Assembly: GCA_910577565.1 (NCBI GenBank) | Contig: CAJTNJ010000007.1 | Location: forward strand, 1 to 64,000 | Length of the DNA stretch: 64,000 nt | DNA from: an uncultured Oscillospiraceae bacterium | GTDB lineage: Bacteria; Bacillota; Clostridia; Oscillospirales; Ruminococcaceae | Direction of reading: 5' to 3' | Shown here: positions 61,635-64,000 of the stretch, in pieces | Numbering within the stretch: position 1 is the stretch's first letter | How the letters are laid out: each line of letters opens with the position of its first letter | The notes under the pieces: model-generated | Told to the model about the DNA's origin: nothing | Databases searched by the model: none | What the model saw: the letters and a program-made list of their open reading frames with translations, nothing else | Program-made: the position numbers and the translations under genes

Positions 61635-62576
61635 ATGTTTAAATCTGTTGATATGGCTGCTGATGTTTTGAAAAATCAAAATGAAATATGTCTGCTGTGT
61701 CATATGTCTCCTGATGGGGATACTTTGGGGAGTGCTTTCGCTATTTTTTATGCACTTAAATCGCTTGGCAAAAAGTGCTTTGTCGACTGTGCTGATGATT
61801 TCCCAAAAAAGTTTCATTATATTTATCCAAGTAAGATGGACAAGTTTAAGCCTAAGCATTATGTAACTGTGGATGTTGCAGATGTAAAGTTGCTTGGCAA
61901 GGAACAAAGAGATCTGCCATATGATCTTTGCATAGATCATCATGAGATGAATAGGGTGTCTGCAAAGCAAAAGTGTATAGATATGAATGCGGCAGCAACA
62001 GCGGAGATTGTTTATGATATATTAAAAAAGATGGAAATTATATTTGATAAAACGATAGCAAATTGTCTATATACCGGGATTTGTACAGATACTGGGTGCT
62101 TTAAATTTTCAAATACGAGCGCAAAGACTCATAGAATAGCGGCTGACCTTATAGATTTAAAAGCAGAGTCTGAGAAGATAAATTTCAAGTTGTTTGAAGA
62201 AAAAAGCAAAGCAAGGTTGTGTTTAGAAAAGCAGGTGCTTGAAAATTTAGAATATTACTTTAATGATAGATGCACATTAGTCTTTGTTACCAAAAAGATG
62301 TTAAAAGAAGCGGGTGCGGATGACTCCACTTTTGAGGGCATACCGTCAATTGTGCGGTGCCCTACCGGTGTAGAAATAGGAATTACGGTTAAAGAGTGCG
62401 ATATTGACATATATAAAGTGTCTGTTAGGACGGTTGAAAATTTTGATGCTGCTGAATTTTGCGGAATTTTTGGTGGTGGAGGGCACAAAATGGCAGCAGG
62501 TTTTAAGATTAAAGGAAGTGCTTTGGAAGTAAAGAGAAAGATTTTGCAGGCAGTTGAAGGGAAGATTATTGGTTGA
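61635..62576 (+). CDS. nrnA: DHH-family bifunctional oligoribonuclease/PAP phosphatase
   Basis: 313 residues. Degrades short RNAs and 3'-phosphoadenosine 5'-phosphate. The metal motifs are LLCHMSPDGDTLGSAFAIFY, YVTVDVADVKLLG, LCIDHHEMNRVSA (DHH) and GICTDTGCFKFSNTSAKTH; the DHHA1 part ends with FGGGGHKMAAGFKIKGS. Overlaps truB by four bases. In Firmicutes it sits between rbfA and truB as here. Confidence 0.93.
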   Translation: MFKSVDMAADVLKNQNEICLLCHMSPDGDTLGSAFAIFYALKSLGKKCFVDCADDFPKKFHYIYPSKMDKFKPKHYVTVDVADVKLLGKEQRDLPYDLCIDHHEMNRVSAKQKCIDMNAAATAEIVYDILKKMEIIFDKTIANCLYTGICTDTGCFKFSNTSAKTHRIAADLIDLKAESEKINFKLFEEKSKARLCLEKQVLENLEYYFNDRCTLVFVTKKMLKEAGADDSTFEGIPSIVRCPTGVEIGITVKECDIDIYKVSVRTVENFDAAEFCGIFGGGGHKMAAGFKIKGSALEVKRKILQAVEGKIIG

Positions 62577-63445
62577 ACGGGATTATTTGTATAGATAAAC
62601 CGAAAAATTTTACCTCTTTTGATGTTGTTGCTAAATTAAGAGGAGTGTTTAAAACAAAAAAGATTGGCCACTCGGGCACTCTCGACCCTATGGCAACGGG
62701 AGTTTTGCCAGTTTTTGTTGGCAAGGCAACCAAAGCTATTTCGTTAATTCCAAATACTGACAAGAGATATATAGCCACATTTATGCTTGGTCAGTCAACA
62801 GATACACAGGATATTACCGGCAATGTTTTAAAAAGCACTGTCAGCAATATGTCAAAAAGTGATATTGACAGTATACTTAGCAAATATATAGGGAAAATAA
62901 AGCAAATACCACCTATGTATTCTGCTGTTAAAAAAGATGGAGTTCCCTTATATAAGTTAGCAAGAAAAGGGTATATAGTAAACCGCGAGGCAAGAGAGGT
63001 TGAGATTTATAATATTGCATGCAGTTTTTTTGATGAAGACACGCAGACTGGAGTTTTGGATGTGAGCTGTTCCAGTGGGACTTATATTAGAACGATTTGC
63101 AATGATATGGGTGCCGATTTGGGTGTTGGTGGAGTTTTAAAAGAACTTGTCAGGACAGCTGCCTGTGGATATGAGCTTGAGGATTGTTATAACCTTGATG
63201 AAATTTGTGCGATTAAAGATTTGAACGAGTTAAAAATCAAGCTAAAAGACGTGGAGAGTTTGTTTGAAGATTTTTACAAATTGCACCTGAATAGCGTTCA
63301 GGAGACCATGTTTAGAAATGGTGTCAAGCTTGATGTTGACAGGTTACCACATATCGATGGTAAGGTGGCGGTTTATGGAAATTCGTTTTTGGGGATAGCT
63401 CATCCTGAGGGTAAAGAATTGAAAATTGATAAATTATTGGTATAG
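62573..63445 (+). CDS. truB: tRNA pseudouridine-55 synthase
   Basis: 290 residues. GIICIDKPKNFTSFDVVAKL, KIGHSGTLDPMATGVLPVF with the catalytic Asp, QIPPMYSAVKKDGVPLYKLA and CSSGTYIRTICNDMGADLG are the conserved blocks. TTG start inside the nrnA stop region; AAGGGAAG lies upstream. The family usually starts with ATG or GTG, so this start should be weak. Confidence 0.95.
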   Translation: MNGIICIDKPKNFTSFDVVAKLRGVFKTKKIGHSGTLDPMATGVLPVFVGKATKAISLIPNTDKRYIATFMLGQSTDTQDITGNVLKSTVSNMSKSDIDSILSKYIGKIKQIPPMYSAVKKDGVPLYKLARKGYIVNREAREVEIYNIACSFFDEDTQTGVLDVSCSSGTYIRTICNDMGADLGVGGVLKELVRTAACGYELEDCYNLDEICAIKDLNELKIKLKDVESLFEDFYKLHLNSVQETMFRNGVKLDVDRLPHIDGKVAVYGNSFLGIAHPEGKELKIDKLLV

Positions 63446-63460
63446 GGGTAGCATAAACAT

Positions 63461-64000
63461 ATGAAAGTTTTAAATACCATTCCTAATTTGTCAGAGAATA
63501 CGGCAGTTGCTATGGGGTTGTTCGACGGTGTACATATTGGTCACAAAAGCGTCATAAAGACTGCTGTTAAAAGTGGCTATTTGCCTATAGTCTTTACATT
63601 TAGTGTGAAAAATCAGTTCCCGGTGAAAAAAAATAGTATGTTATTGTTAAATACCAAAAATGTAAAATATGAGTTATTGGAAAAACTGGGTGTTAAATTG
63701 GTGGTCGAACCGCCGTTTGAGGATATAAAAGAAATAAGTGCCGAAGATTTTATTGTTGAGTATCTTTTAAAGAAACTGCATGCAAAAATGGTTGTGTGCG
63801 GTGAAAATTTTCATTTTGGCAGAGATGCGTTAGGCGGTCAAGAGTTATTGAAACAGCTTGCTTCAAAGTTAAATATAAAAGTAAATGTTGTGAGTTCGGC
63901 TATATATGGTGGCGAGATTGTTTCATCTTCAAGAGTGCGAACAGCAATAGCTGGTGCAGATTTGCAAACTGCTAGAGGATTGCTTGGATATGACTATTTT
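63461..64000 (+). CDS. ribF: Riboflavin kinase/FAD synthetase, 5' part
   Basis: 180 codons visible, cut by the window end. The FAD synthetase domain has VAMGLFDGVHIGHKSVIKTA, the GxFDGxHxGH nucleotide site, and VVCGENFHFGRDALGG. The flavokinase domain should lie beyond the window. ATG start. RibF follows truB in most Firmicutes. Confidence 0.92.
   Translation, partial: MKVLNTIPNLSENTAVAMGLFDGVHIGHKSVIKTAVKSGYLPIVFTFSVKNQFPVKKNSMLLLNTKNVKYELLEKLGVKLVVEPPFEDIKEISAEDFIVEYLLKKLHAKMVVCGENFHFGRDALGGQELLKQLASKLNIKVNVVSSAIYGGEIVSSSRVRTAIAGADLQTARGLLGYDYF

Noticed and set aside
1..64000. CRISPR arrays
   Set aside because: No regularly spaced identical repeats were found; the only tandem repeats are the tape measure units, the rpsJ-rplC hairpins and the typA/trmN6 units.

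Overview
The window looks like the chromosome of a low-GC, Gram-positive Clostridia-type member of Bacillota. This rests on strong AGGAGG-type ribosome-binding sites with many GTG and TTG starts, the S10-spc-alpha ribosomal gene order with adk, map, a KOW gene and infA inside it, zinc-binding (C+) forms of S4, S14, L24 and L36, an rnmV-type gene, and the rimP-nusA-ylxR-ylxQ-infB-rbfA-nrnA-truB-ribF cluster. I cannot name the genus.

1 to about 20.0 kb is the right part of a siphovirus-type prophage whose left end lies outside the window. In order it carries an HNH nuclease, small and large terminase, portal, ClpP-type prohead protease, HK97-fold capsid, four head-tail joining proteins, major tail protein, a tail assembly chaperone pair made by a programmed -1 frameshift (slippery A AAA AAC at 8461-8467 followed by a perfect 12-bp stem), tape measure with exact 44-residue repeats, distal tail and tail-lysin-position proteins, collar fibre, holin and amidase. 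It ends with a recombination module: a zinc-finger/HTH protein, a SHOCT-like peptide, a promoter plus a folded RNA plus a terminator, and two tandem large serine recombinases.

20.3 to 36.3 kb is the ribosomal superoperon. A TTGCAA/TATAAT promoter and a leader of about 300 nt with an intrinsic attenuator precede rpsJ. Then come rplC-D-W-B, rpsS, rplV, rpsC, rplP, rpmC, rpsQ, rplN-X-E, rpsZ, rpsH, rplF-R, rpsE, rpmD, rplO, secY, adk, map, a KOW protein, infA, rpmJ, rpsM-K-D, rpoA and rplQ, closed by a terminator. The prophage sits directly upstream of this promoter.

36.3 to 45.0 kb is a disturbed region. It holds two decayed IS1-like elements, one decayed IS5-like element, and on the minus strand typA, a TrmN6-like methyltransferase, rsmI and a Cof-type HAD phosphatase. 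Between typA and trmN6 lies a decayed threefold tandem duplication of their junction.

45.0 to 56.0 kb is a plus-strand group: pgk-tpiA-gpmI (lower glycolysis), whose likely promoter borrows its -35 from an IS end; a TM2 protein; comEC with a metallo-beta-lactamase domain lacking its metal motif; holA; an RNase M5-like toprim protein; an AlgI-like MBOAT protein and a DHHW-family partner that have both lost their signature catalytic residues; and a YwlG/DUF436 protein.

56.2 kb to the end is the rimP-nusA-infB translation/transcription operon, driven by a consensus TTGACA-17-TATAAT promoter and running into a ribF cut by the window edge.

The items I consider most worth following are the folded RNA in front of the recombinases, the paired loss of active-site residues in the MBOAT and DHHW proteins, the IS-derived promoter of pgk, and the typA/trmN6 junction triplication.
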